A program made the position numbers and the translations under genes. The notes under the pieces were generated by a model. The model was not told where the DNA came from, did no database searches, and was given only the letters and a program-made list of their open reading frames with translations. From positions 2,790,001-2,854,000 of the forward strand of contig JAEMBT020000001.1 in assembly GCA_018873245.2 (NCBI GenBank): a stretch of DNA of 64,000 bases, written 5' to 3'. Each line of letters opens with the position of its first letter. Position 1 is the stretch's first letter. Positions 28,551 to 41,241 of this stretch are shown piece by piece. Source of the DNA: Archegozetes longisetosus (Eukaryota; Arthropoda; Arachnida; Sarcoptiformes; Trhypochthoniidae).

Positions 28551-29399
28551 GTTTTAGTTCTATCATAGAATTGAGAATATGGTTTATATTTACCAAATAG
28601 AGAAATCAAAGTGAAGTGATCACATCGTCCGTACTTATATCGAATTGAGTGTCTGACGAAACATTTGCTCGACTGATCATTAAAGTATATAATTATTTTG
28701 GTTTAATACCGTTTCGCAGAACACTAGTCTCTATCGTATATTTGTCAGTTTATTATTCGTTATATTAGTTCTCTTTTAATACTTCGGTTCTCATCTCTAT
28801 ATTGACTTTTATTCAATTTTTATATATTGAATACTTTTCTGTTTTTCCAAACGAACGCATCAAATAAGCAAATCATTAAATTTTACGATAGATTTACTTT
28901 TTCAAAATGTGAAAGTTAACTTTAACTTTAGAACCATACACAAAAACAAAGAGAATTAATTGAAAATATGAAGACTAACGTTTAGACTAAATTGAGAAAA
29001 TGTGTTAAATGATAAAACGAGAAAAGTTAGAAAGAAATAAGAAATAGTAAATGGTTGAAACAATTTTAGTGTTAATGGTAGAAGAGCATTATGTTCAGGT
29101 CATGATTAAAGAAAGACCATAAAAGACCAATTGTTAATGTTTGCGGATCAACGATCAGACTAGAGTACAAACAGTATAAGGTGCAATACTTTACCAAACA
29201 CTTTTTACACTAACTTTACTACTACTCACACTTTTTTCTATAAATATCATCAGTTGAGATAATACTTTCATTTACACTTACTTCTCTATTACTCTTCAAA
29301 TTTTCAACTTCTTGTCTCTTAACTATTTACTTCATACATATAAATATGATTATTGTCTCCTTAGAGTTAAGTTTCTAAATAATTCAATTTTCCCTTAAA

Positions 29400-29640
29400 T
29401 GAGTATTCCTTGAGCCGAAAATTCTTCTAATTGCATATTTCTTTAACTAAATATTTGTTTCGCTGAATATTTCTTTAGCTTAATATTCTTTCAACTAAAT
29501 ATCTTCTTAACCTAATATTTCTTTAGCTGAACATTCTGTTAGCTGAATGTTACTTTAGATGAATATTCTTAAGATGAATATTCTTTAAATGAATATTTGT
29601 TTGGCTGGATATTCCATTAACCTAACATTTCTTTAATTAA
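29400..29640. repeat. minisatellite, unit about 15 bp
   Basis: About fifteen diverged units of CTGAATATTTCTTTAG type. Unit length varies from 14 to 17 bp. Confidence 0.65.
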
Positions 29641-32600
29641 ATACATAATTACTAATAATTATCTTAGACCTTACAACAGATATAAATAAAAAGATCTCAT
29701 TATAAACAGTTAATACTACGCAAAACCATTAAAAAATGCATAAAACGGGAACAATGCGTAAGAATAGCGAATAACAAAAGAAGAATTTATTGGAATATTA
29801 CACGCATCAACTCAATTATGAAGCGTTTCTTCCTCTCTACTCATAATTCTCTCTTAAATGTTAACAATCACCATATATCCTATCTTTTATCCTAATTAAC
29901 ACCATCTCTATTCTCCTAATTTTCACTATTTTACACTTTAAATCACTCGACAGTTCAATTGATTCATTCATTTCATCCATTAATCAAAGCTATTCACAGA
30001 TTTGGCAATGATTCCGATTTCTTAATCTTTAAGATGGATCGATAGAATACTTTATCTCAACGTTGGCTTGAAGTAAATCATTTTCTAAACCAGTTGGAAG
30101 TAAAGCAATCAGCGGTCAATCAACTGAATCCTAGAGAATTGAGATAATCGAGTTCCAGACTCAACAATTCTTTCAAAAAATATTAAGTTAATCAATACTT
30201 AGCATCAATATTATTAGGAATTGATTATGAATTCCGGGAAATTCTGGACAAATCTGGAAAATTCTGGAAATTCTGGGAAATTCCGAACTAAAAATTGGGC
30301 AAAAATTTATTTTTAGAGCAAAAGTATCTATTTGTCTATAAGACAAAAATGGAGCCGACTACTGGTCTAATTGCTGTTAACTATTCATTTGGCACATCAT
30401 ATCTGTTGTTTTGAAGAAGAGGAGTCATAGGGACTGATAGATGAAGTCATAAAGACTTGCTAACAGAGAGAAAGACAGACCAACTGAGAGTTAAAAGAAT
30501 TAGAGGAGTAGAAGAATAAGAAGAATACAAGAATAAGAGGAATACAAGAATAAGAGGAATGCAAGAATAAGAGGAATACAAGAATAAGAGAGTATAGAGA
30601 AAGAAAAATCATTTGTCATAGTTGTGAGAGTATTAATAAATCTTTGGCTCTTATTATTGAAACATAATATGAGATCTAAACACATATAAGTGATTTTGCC
30701 AACCATTTGTTTCCAACTGAAAATCTGTTAACCATTCTGTCAAAACGACTTAATTATTTAGTCTCTTTGATGACCTCTTTTATAAATTTATTTTATATAT
30801 TATTAAGTCTTCAATTTGTTTTATAAATTATTTCTTTTTGTATTTCAATCGAATTTCTTCTCAATGTCTTCTTCTTCAACGTCTTCCTTCCGTTAAAGTC
30901 GATCTGTTATTCAAACTGTAAGATTACTCAACAAATCGAGTGCCAGTGGGACTACAATGACAATTAGATTATTGATTTAGTTTGATGCCTTAATCAATTG
31001 TAATCTAATGCTTGTGTAGCCAAATAAGATAGCATTGAAACTGTAAACCATATTTCCTATTTAGTAGCTCACAATTCTTCTATTTTACCCCAATCGCTTG
31101 ATTACTACTTGCAACTTAAACTATAATTTTATTGTTCTCTTTGTCCCGCTCATGTCCAGTTTATTGATTCTCAGATTCCAGATCGAGATTCAGAGATTCC
31201 AGATGGAGATTCAGAGATCTAGTTTCAATTTCTGAAGGTTCGAATCATTTTCATAGTTGAAGTTGATTGTAACTTAAGCTTATATATGAAAAATGATTAA
31301 ACAAATAAATCTATAAGAAGTCATTCTAAAAATAAACGGATTAGACGTAACATAAATTATTCATTTTGTAGTCTATGTAATCTTATTTGAATTTATTCTT
31401 ATTTGAATTTATTAATCACTGCTTTGTTTGTCTTCTAGTCTTCCAAATACTTTCTTTATATATAACATACTTATTAGATTGTTTTCTTTTTATAATTATC
31501 TTAACTTTATTCCTATTTCTTTCTATTTTATTACTCTATTTTTATATTTTATTTTAACTCTTGCCCTAATTTTTAGCTCTTAGTTATTATCAGTTCGTCT
31601 TCTAGTTTGGTACTTTTACCAAATTGTTAGAATCTGTAACTTTCAGAGTATAAAATCTTCAAAATTCTTTCTCTAATTCTATTATATAACAGAGAAAATC
31701 AGCAAAGTAATTCTGAATTAAATTCATATTTTTACATATTCAGATTTTAATCAAGTCGAATATTTTATTTTTGATACTTTTTGAAAAAATAATTTTTGAA
31801 AGTCGCACATTTAAATGCAATCATACAAAACAATTGAAGTTTTTATGAGCATGCCTTTAAGCCTCAAACTTGAGTTGAATCTTTTCGAAAAAATTCAAAA
31901 TTTCTCATTATTCTCGGACAAACATTAGGGATTTAATAAGATTGCATTTTTGATAAGCAATTCTATCATTTTAGGATCAATTCGGATCAAATTGGGAAAG
32001 ATTGGAGTTTGCTGAAAACGCGGGGCCTTGTCAAAATTGCAATAAATTCGGATTTTTCGGAATATAAATATTAACAAGCATTTTATTATTTTATGATCGG
32101 CTCTCATCTCAAAGTTTCCCAACTCTTAGACATCCAAAGGAAAAGTCATTTCCGGTAAAATCAACACGCTAGTCATGATATAACTCAAAAAAATCATTAC
32201 AAATGATTTATACGAAAAGCAAATTTAATTTAGGTAAATTTAAATTGAAGCACATTTCGAGGAAAGAAGTTAACTTGAAGTAAGACTAGAATTTATAATA
32301 GGGCTGTCGATCGAGAAGAATCTTCATTGGAATTTAATTAAAACTAAGCCTTAATCTAATTAATAAATGAAAGCATTAATTAGAGTGAAGTTATAGTGCC
32401 TTGAGGCTATATTTTTAATTAGAGATTTTTATCATAAAAAGCATAACATTCATATGGAATACAACTAAAAAGGCATTCAAGAAAGTATTCAAATTAGAAT
32501 GAAGTTTATTTAGCCAAATAACGTGAATTTTGATTGATTTTGGCTTAACAGGGACTGCAAAAAACATTTTCCAGTCAATTACCAAATGTGACAAATGAAT

Positions 32601-32724
32601 AATAATCAGTTGATCGCGTTAATGAGATTATTATTGATTTTCAAACAATTCTATGCTGTCGAATAAAATCAAGAAGGTATTGTATATTTCAAAATCTTAT
32701 ATTCTTATAATATATATGAAAATA

Positions 32725-32865
32725 CAGTCAAATCTGTCTAACTCTCATATGTAGTTAGGTGCTTTTTAAAAATCAATAACAATTAAGCCATATTTTTGTA
32801 TGCCATTTTTATATTTGTTTTAATAAACCACTTAAGTGCATGTCACAGTCAGACAGGTTCTACTG
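32725..32865. mobile_element. 141-bp MITE with pogo/Tc1-like ends and TA duplication
   Basis: The left end CAGTCAAATCTGTCTAACTC is matched in inverse by the right end, which reads CAGTAGAACCTGTCTGACTG on the minus strand. Both ends are flanked by TA. CAGT ends plus a TA duplication are typical of Tc1/mariner/pogo-type elements. The inside is non-coding. Part of its interior (GCTTTTTAAAAATCAATA) recurs at 48.82 kb, which suggests a second, broken copy there. Confidence 0.7.
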
Positions 32866-33599
32866 TATGTAAAGCTAAACAAATTTGACCGTAATCCTAA
32901 ATTTAAACAATTTTCGCTCAACAAAACGAATACTATGAGAGAAAAAAACGCAATATTTATTGATTACAAGCAATATAAACAGTTTTGACCTGAAACGGTT
33001 CAATCAGTTGATTAAGAAAAGCAAAATCTGAAGAGAAGAGCTTAACTTAGAATATGTTTTTCACTCTTTTTAACTAAACTTTACTTTTAAAACTTTTCAA
33101 CAAATTCAATGAACAAGTTTTGATAGTAAGAAAAATAAGATAAAAGCGTTAGACTAAATTGAATAGAGAGTAGATATCGATTAGAAAATTAGTTGCTTCT
33201 GGTTTGTTCAGTTTGGTTTTTATTCAAATTGTCTTCACTTATTATTACGCTCCTAATTAAATCAACATGTCAACTAACTTTTTCTTAATTAACTCGATAC
33301 TTCACTCTATTTCAATTCACTTTCATTCTTTTACTACTTTTCATTTGCTTCATATTTGCCTTGTTTTTCTGTTCAGCTTTTCAGCTAATTTTGTTTGGAT
33401 TCCAGCTCAACACATAATCAATCAATTATGTTATCAAACAATAGGATATAAGAGAATAAATTTAGTCATAATACGTCGATAAATAGTAAAGAATAGGTAA
33501 AAATCTTGAATTATTTTTTGTAACAACTTTCACCTACTTATCTATTATACAAGATGAATGAGATAGAAACATTAATTTGGAACTATCGTCAATGGAGAA

Positions 33600-35229
33600 G
33601 GTGATAGATTAAAGCTGATTGACTTCCGTCACTTTCCTAAAGGGCAACAGTTTGCTCCCAAAAGTATATAAAGAGGATATAATCCCAATATTACCGGTGC
33701 CATTTTTTCTGTAAGTTGTTCATATTTCACTCATATCTAGATCTATATTGCTTATATTGATACATAATGATGACCAAAACCAGAATTGGTGACTTTGCCA
33801 TTAATTATCTAAAAATTATCTAAAATATTACCTGATGAATTGGCGCTTCAAATCGAGCAATATAATACCAGGTAAGTCCTCTTGATTTATTTGCACCACT
33901 TCAGATCGATTGATCTAAACAGTGAAGTTGGTCATCATATGCTTTGACATGGTCTAATCCTTTAAGGTCTCTTGACTTCTATCCCCATTCACTTTGTCCA
34001 TCTTCTTGCCAATCAGTATTGATAAATATTCTACGAGAGTATCGTAAGGAACAATCGGATTATTTTTGAAGAAATAGCTAAATTTAACACTGATATCTCT
34101 TATTTTATCTTTTCCTGATTCAACTCTAATACGGATTGTTCAAAATTTCTTATATGCTGTTCATTTTTTGCCTTCAACTTTGTTTAGAATTAAGAAAATT
34201 TTGTAGAGAATCAAGAAAATTGTTAATATTGACGTTAACTCGTATCTATTCATAAGTAGTATTCATGAGTTTTTCCATCCACAACCATATATTTTACAAT
34301 TACCACTAGTATTCATAGCAGCGCACTGTTTGAGTTGAGGATTTGGATATTTCTCGCATTCAACTGGCATTGCGAGTGACAAATTCAGTTGTATATTGAT
34401 TCGATTTAGCGACTTGGTCATACTTGACACACTTCTTGTCAATGCATGGAGTTGGGGGAAAACCTATATCTTTTGTTTCAAGTTGATGATAGAACAATAC
34501 TAAATTCTCTTTAGATCTGCTTCACTTTGTTTCCAACTAATAGTTTCTTATCTTCTCATCGTCAAAAAACATTAATATTTATTAAAATATTTAGAGTCAT
34601 ATCTGGGATAGATGTGGTCAAGTTGAAAATGATTTCATTGATTCTAGTGCTTCATTGAACGATAACGTTTCTTTAATAACCTAACCTAAAGCAAGATGTG
34701 GCTGTAATGAGCAAATATATTCCAACATCCTATTTGTTTCGGCCAATGATTTTTGCCAATTGATTGAAAAGTGCTTTCAGTGCCCACACTGAATTGCATA
34801 CAATGATGAATAGCAAGCAAGAATCAGTAGGACTCGTTATCCATACAAGAAATAGTCTGTTTATTAAAGATTATTTCTACATCCTTATTCATCTGAGTCA
34901 ATTGTTTGAGAACTGGAATTGCATCAGAACAGGGTCTGTATCTGCAAATTTACAGAATTGAATAATTGTTGAATACCTTAACTGGAACTTTCATGCAAAT
35001 GAGTCAAAAATTGTTCAATGCAAACCTGAATATGACAGTTAATCTAACCTTATTCAGCTTGAGTAGTATACACATCCCATCAAGCTCATCAAAATTCGAT
35101 AAATATCTTACATGTTATAATAGCATCATTTTTTCTCTTGTTCTATACCACTAGCATTATCAATCAGTCTTACCAAATGATCGTCAACTATGAATACATA
35201 AGATTTGAGTCCTTTGGTAGAAGATTGAC
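33600..35229 (-). pseudogene. fragmented coding relic of unidentified protein
   Basis: Reading the minus strand gives a chain of short, protein-like open segments in the same orientation but in different frames: 35,126-35,229 (contains YVFIVDDHLVRLIDN, preceded by TTTTAG), 34,824-34,940 (IPVLKQLTQMNKDVEI), 34,360-34,521 (GFPPTPCIDKKCVKYD), 34,263-34,421 (VECEKYPNPQLKQC, in the next frame over the same stretch), 33,954-34,139 (NNPIVPYDTLVEYLSIL), and further scraps to 33.6 kb. Base composition and residue mix look coding, unlike the neighbouring DNA. Stops and frame changes between segments suggest a decayed gene; a few could be introns. I do not recognise the family. Cysteine-rich segments suggest a secreted or membrane protein. 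Confidence 0.4.
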
Positions 35230-36040
35230 CTAAAATGTAACAAATTTTCTCTTTACAATACATATATATTAAGACATCTGATTGAGTTTAGCCATATTTA
35301 TTGAAATATTCTTAACAAAAATTTCACTTAGATGTTTGACTGATCAAGTTTGGAGGTTATCAAATTTGTATTTTGTGGAAAGATAAACCTTGTTCATTCG
35401 CATCTAAACTTCATTAAACTATTGTTCATAATGAGTATGAGTGAGAACAAGAGACTTGATTTAAATTTAGGGTCATCTAAATGTCTTCATAAAAGTCTAG
35501 CTACAACGTTTCTAATGATATTTTATCATAAGTGTTGAGATAGCTAATTGATGAACATGTCAAATTAATTGGTGTTTCATAAATTAAATACAAATAAATA
35601 AATCTGATTGCTGTTTACTCCATATTATAAACAATATTTTATTAAATCTAAAGATTTAACAATCGTTTTAACAAAAGAAAATTGAAGAAAGAATCATTAA
35701 AATTAACTAGTTTCTATAAATAACAAGCAAAACATCAAACTAACCATTGGAGAATTTTCGAATTTAATTGATAATTAGTGAAACATAGTAGAAAATGATT
35801 CCATGCAAAATTGATTAAGCTTTGGGACTATATTTCGTGGTAGAACTCTCTAGGAGTTTTTAATGATCTTCCCAAAACATAATCAAATTACAATATTTCT
35901 AATTTAATATTTTCATCTTGCTAACCACCGAAAAGCTGTATATTTTAAACTAAAGGGACCACTTATAAAGGAGATCAAGTGTGAAGTCGAAAGTTAACAT
36001 CTCTTTTCAAGTGAAAAAGTAGCTTAATTTTTGGTCAATG

Positions 36041-36771
36041 GTTACTAATTATATGGAACGACAATAAAAATCAGTAAAAGGTTTCATCATATAGTTTGAG
36101 AAGAGAGAAGTAGCCCATGAGGCTGATCCTCCTTTTGACGGCTACTTTTGAGAGCTCATCCACCTGATCATGATACACTGACTTTCCTAGCGAACTGATT
36201 CTCGCTAAAGTGGGCGGGACATGATCTAGGCTGTAACCTTAGGGCCTGTAGTACAACCACGCCTATAAAAACAACATAAATTTAATACTAATATAATGTA
36301 AGAGGGCAATTCCGGTGACTACCTCCTCAATCTATATATTGTTGTAGTCATATTGAGAAGCTGAGAACCTACATACCCTACTTGACCTTGTGGCGTAACA
36401 TTTGATCTTGACTTCGTAAAGTGAGCCACTTGACTTTACCTAACCTAACCTGACTTAACCTAACCCTATAAACATGATTTTAATACTCTCGTCAAGCTAA
36501 ACTAAATAACAGTCCTAAATTTAATCCAGTCACGTAGCTCTGATCCCTTTAGTAAACATACGAAAATCATGCCTAAGGATTAAACACAATTCTCGTGGGC
36601 GTAGTAGTGGGAGGGGTTAGTGTGACTGATGGTTGCGATCTAAATGATGTGCCACTGAGTTTAAGGAAAAATCGTTTTTGGAAGAGTGGACGTAGCACAT
36701 AAACGGGTGAGCGAACCCTTAAAAATGGTACTCTCTTCTGATTTTTATAGTCATTGCACTTGATTAGTAAC
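36041..36771. mobile_element. 731-bp inverted-repeat element, GC-richer interior
   Basis: The left end contains GTTACTAATTA and ACAATAAAAATCAG; the right end read on the minus strand contains GTTACTAATCA and ACTATAAAAATCAG, giving imperfect terminal repeats of about 34 bp. The interior is GC-richer than its flanks, with CTAAAGTGGGCGGGACATG and CGTGGGCGTAGTAGTGGGAG, and a short TTAGG-type run at 36.43-36.47 kb. No transposase frame is visible, so it is probably non-autonomous. Confidence 0.45.
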
Positions 36772-36799
36772 TGTTAACTCAATGTTTAATTATAACGTT

Positions 36800-39224
36800 A
36801 GAAGATATTAGATCACAGTCAATTCAAAATAGACAGATTGCTCAAAGTTGCCACTTTACAAGATTTTTGAGACTCTTAGTCTACCTGTTCACCATAGAGG
36901 TAAAATGGCTTAATTTATATCATAAATAAAATTTGATACAAATTTGGCAAACCTTTTGCGGATACTTAGTTGTCTGTACCAGTTGTGATAAGGCATTCGT
37001 TAAAGTAATTGCACTCATAGTGAAAGAAGAGGCAATAAGTCTTAACGACTAGTTTTTTCAGTTTGTTCTATAGGATTGTATGTATTATACCCTTAGTTAG
37101 CAAACCTATTTATCCATGTAACTTTTTTCCACATTAGTCTCCCCCTAAATTGAAATATTGATTTATTTCAAAGGAATTTGATTTTTCAGAATTTGCATCA
37201 TTTTCTTTAAGTTTAATATAACCACTTCCGTGACTCTGACTAATGCACTTCAATTCAAATTGATCAACAGGCATTTCGATCACATGTACGATAAAAACGA
37301 GCGTCAAACCCATACTCGATCAATTGCTGCATCTGAAGCTATTCTAATAGCGATTTATTTTTTTCAAACAAATCAGAAATAGGACTGTATCTCAATTACT
37401 GCTAATTGCTTTAGTGGCTTCAAATCTGCTTATGTTTGCTTTCTAAAAATTCTACTTAACTTAACTATCATCTCATTTGGATTCAAATATAATCAATATT
37501 TAATTAATTGTATCATTTGAAAGATTATAAACATTTTACAAACTTAATTTATAGGTCTATGATTGAGTTTAATCTCCAAACTGAATGAATAACATACGAA
37601 GAGAAAGTAAGCAAAAATGTGATGTTTTCTAAAAGTATCAAATCTACATCGGGTACTTATTTATTAATTGACTTGTAGAGCCTCACTTGAAAAGCTCTTA
37701 GCTTCTTGTCGACTTACTAAATCATTACAAATTCCATCAGTACGATTTATTCAATAGTTTAATTGTATGGAATCATAAGACCTGCACGTGATTTCGATAA
37801 ATATTTTCTCTCCAAGTTTGCATAATCAGTTAAAAAAGAAAATAAAGAATAAAGAACATATTCTTTTGTAATAATTAAATCAATAATATGAGCTAAGAAT
37901 AAAACGTATTCTATACGATAAAAATAATCTATTATATTGAATTCTATAACCTACATATGTTACTTAAGTTCATTATATTTCTATTGATCCTTCAAATTGA
38001 TACTATCACTTCTATCAAATATTTTAATTATAATACCATCCACTTCACTTCAATTACAGCCTTTCTATATGAACTCTTTCCTTTAAAATCAGTTTATTCT
38101 AAATGTCACGAGTGCTAAACTCATTCTGCTTTTTTACTCTTTAATCTAACTTCACTCTTAAGAGTTTTAAACTAATTAGATGAATAAGTTTTGATGAAAC
38201 AAAAATTAGATAAAAGTATCAATACATCGACTAAACCCAATTGAGAGCAGATATCGATTTGAAGATCCTCATCAAGAAGATGTGAGGTACTTTTGATTTT
38301 TAGAGCTTGCTTTTTATTGAAAATAGTTTTAATTAAGTGAAAAAGTTGTTCTCAAGACAATAAGTTAATTAAGAGAGGAAAAAATAAAATTACCAATCAC
38401 ACAGGAGTGTGTGCGTTGGATTGATTTTGATCTAAAATCATTAATAGAAGAAAATCCAAATTGCATCTCGTGTCATTTGTATGGAAGTGGTGTTGCCTGA
38501 GAACACATTCTCTATTGAATCGAATTCATCTTTTATGTATTAAACACAAACGAGGATTTAACTAATTTTTGGACACTTGCAATTTATTTCCTTTTTCAAT
38601 TCTGTCTTTACATTATTTATAACTACTATCACTGACGTTAACTCAAAATTGATGTCTCTAAATCTAACCAATATGAATCAATTGGATATAAATTAATAGA
38701 TTCATAAAATGAACATATGACAAATGAACGCACTTTTACATTCAATATCATCTTCTAAGTTTTCATTCTCCTTCTTTCATGTCTTCTGATGCAAAATTAG
38801 TTCTCATAATTTGATCTACCAGTTTACTGAATGCCATACAACGAGTACATTATAATCACTACAGAATTGAAAATTAGTCAAATGTTTATGTTTTGATTTT
38901 CAGCTAATTATCTCATATACTCCAATCAGTGAATGCGCTAGCGAAATATCATTTGACTCGTCGTTAAGATTACGAGTAACGAGTTTGATCTTTAGATATA
39001 AGGCTATAAAAATATTTGCAACTCATTTACATATTCATATATCTATCTATTTTGGCATTTGGCTTATATTCGTAACATAATTCAATTTGTAACAAACTTT
39101 CGTAACAATAATAATAATAAAAATAATAACTAATACTAATGTTAATATTATAATAATTATAAACAAAACCAGCCCAAACACCTCATCTAATGTTGAGTAG
39201 TGTATGTATTAATTATAAAGATGC
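36800..39224. other. no gene seen
   Basis: AT-rich sequence with no long open frame, no recognisable exon and no clear repeat. Confidence 0.5.
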
Positions 39225-39933
39225 ACTTCATAGTAATGTTGCGATAAGTTCCAGTTCTTTTGAGTTTGGTTCGGTTTGGGTCTGAGTTTAGAAGGTTGTT
39301 TGGTTCTATTGAATTTTTGAAAACCGAAAAACTATTTTTTTATTTATCAGATAGAAAAGTCTTGAATTTTGAAAAGTTATCTAAAGCCGTAAGCATATAT
39401 GCGAAAAAAGTATAGAATTCAATCATTAGAATAATAAGTATTTTGGTAAAAAATTCGGACCCTTCATCTGCATATCATATCGATATCAGATGAAGAAAAT
39501 ATAAGATAAATGACTTCAATTCTCAGTAGACTAAGTATATTCAATAAAGTGGATTTGAGTTTCATTTAAATTATTGTTTTTATTGAAAATACATTTAAAA
39601 ACAAATTCTATATTTTGCTATAACTATAGCAAATTAAAAATCATCAAATTTTCATTAAAAGCACACCTTATTTTATCGAAAAATAAAATTTATTTAATAT
39701 TAAAAAACAACCTTCAATCGAGATCAAGAAGTGAATTGAGTCCACGTATGGCCACTATGTCTTTAGTTGTGAAATCATTAAAAGAATAAATTACTTTAGT
39801 TCAAAAAATATTGCTCTAATTAAAAGTTACATGTATTTTGATAAATAAAAATTTGTATCTATTTTTTTGTTTGGTTTTGGATTTGGTTCGGTTTGGGTCG
39901 AGTATCGAGAACTGGTCGCAACTTTACTTCATA
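39225..39933. mobile_element. non-autonomous hAT-like element with 8-bp target duplication
   Basis: The octamer ACTTCATA occurs exactly at 39,225-39,232 and 39,926-39,933. Just inside, the left end has GTTGCGATAAGTTCCAGTTCT and the right end, on the minus strand, has AGTTGCGACCAGTTCTCGA, an imperfect inverted repeat. A subterminal TTTGGTTCGGTTTGGGTC occurs near both ends in the same direction. An 8-bp duplication is the hallmark of hAT transposons. The 693-bp body has only a 71-aa frame of no transposase character. Confidence 0.65.
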
Positions 39934-41239
39934 GATCCATTGTTATAAATTATTTAGTATTGATTATCAATCTCTTATAGATAAACATTTTTTATTTATG
40001 ACAAACACTTCATTTTTATCATCTAATGACTATTCAAAGGTTCACAAATATCTTTGACTAGTTCTATCTAACCTATTAATGGTCGGTTTTAGGGTCTGAA
40101 TGTTGATTTAGCAATATGGCTTTAGTTGTATTGCTTGATTAATTAACCTAGTCAAGAAAAGCAACCATTCCTCCAAATTCTCATCATTAACTCGACATTA
40201 AATGCATAGAAGATGAACAATTTTTAATTAATCATAAAGTAATTACTATACTATTTTCATAATTTTTACATATGAGTTAATTTGATGAAAAATGAAGCTT
40301 TCTCATTTACAAGACTTACTGCTAAATAAATGGATAGCCAAGTAATAAGCACCAAAATAAATCACTATAAAACTTGTATCTAATATTCCTTAAATTTCTG
40401 ATAAAGACATATAACTTAATATAACTTATGTATGATTCACATTTGATTCAGCTGGATCTTTTGAATGACTTTTTCATTCAACCTCCTATGCGACATTTCT
40501 AGATCTAGATCTTAGTTTAGTCTCTTTTGGTTAGTTTATGCTGAAGTAAAATTCAAACTTTTTAGAAAAGCATTTCTTATATAAGAGAATTTATTACATA
40601 TAATAAGCATTACTTTTATACAAAAAGTATAGCTTTAGACAAAAGTTGGCGTCCCTTCAGTTGAATATTTGATATTAGATGAACTTAAAAAGAAGAAAAA
40701 ATAAATAGTACGCTTCAATTCAAAGTGCTTTGGCTCTCTTATTATTCAGTAATAATAATAGGGATTACATACAGAACAACTGCTAAGAAATTTCTTATCG
40801 ATTTTCTTACCAATATCTTCCTACTAGTCTCTGATCCTATTTCCACATATTACAAATCTGCTCCTAATTTGATTCTACATCTCAATCAGTTAGATTGCAA
40901 CTATATTACTTTTAAATTAACTCATACTTCCTCCTAAAAAATTAATGAATGTTTGATGTTATGCTTTTGAATAATTGGTTACTGGAATGTAAACTATAAA
41001 TAGATATAAAGATTGAAAAATGTAATTCTTGTTGTGACACATATGAATAATGATCTTCGTCTCTAAAAACGCTCATACCGTATGATTAATGCAATTTTTA
41101 TTTGTTAATTCAAGACGCAAAACAGAAAAACTTAATTTGGTCTAATTTTTATTCTTCCATTTAACTATTAAACTCGTATTTACACTACCTATACAGCTGA
41201 AGATTCAATAGTTCATTACCTGTACAGTTGAAAATTTAA
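39934..41239. other. no gene seen
   Basis: AT-rich sequence. The only notable frame (40,725-40,937, plus) is short and unlike any family known to me. No clear repeat borders are visible. Confidence 0.45.
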
Positions 41240-41241
41240 TA

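Larger units (their letters stand above)
18850..33550. other. gene-poor region with tandem repeats
   Basis: I see no supportable gene here. Open frames are short and lack family features. A plus-strand frame ending near 24,272 (MKRFDKEGNHIV...) looks slightly coding-like but stands alone. The stretch holds minisatellites at 19.11, 21.90, 22.50, 24.42, 26.21, 27.42, 28.44, 29.40 and 30.50 kb, CT-rich DNA at 23.04-23.11 kb, and a small MITE at 32.73 kb. Confidence 0.5.

Noticed and set aside
34764..34961. 65-aa plus-strand ORF
   Set aside because: Opposite strand of the coding relic, whose minus-strand reading is more protein-like.
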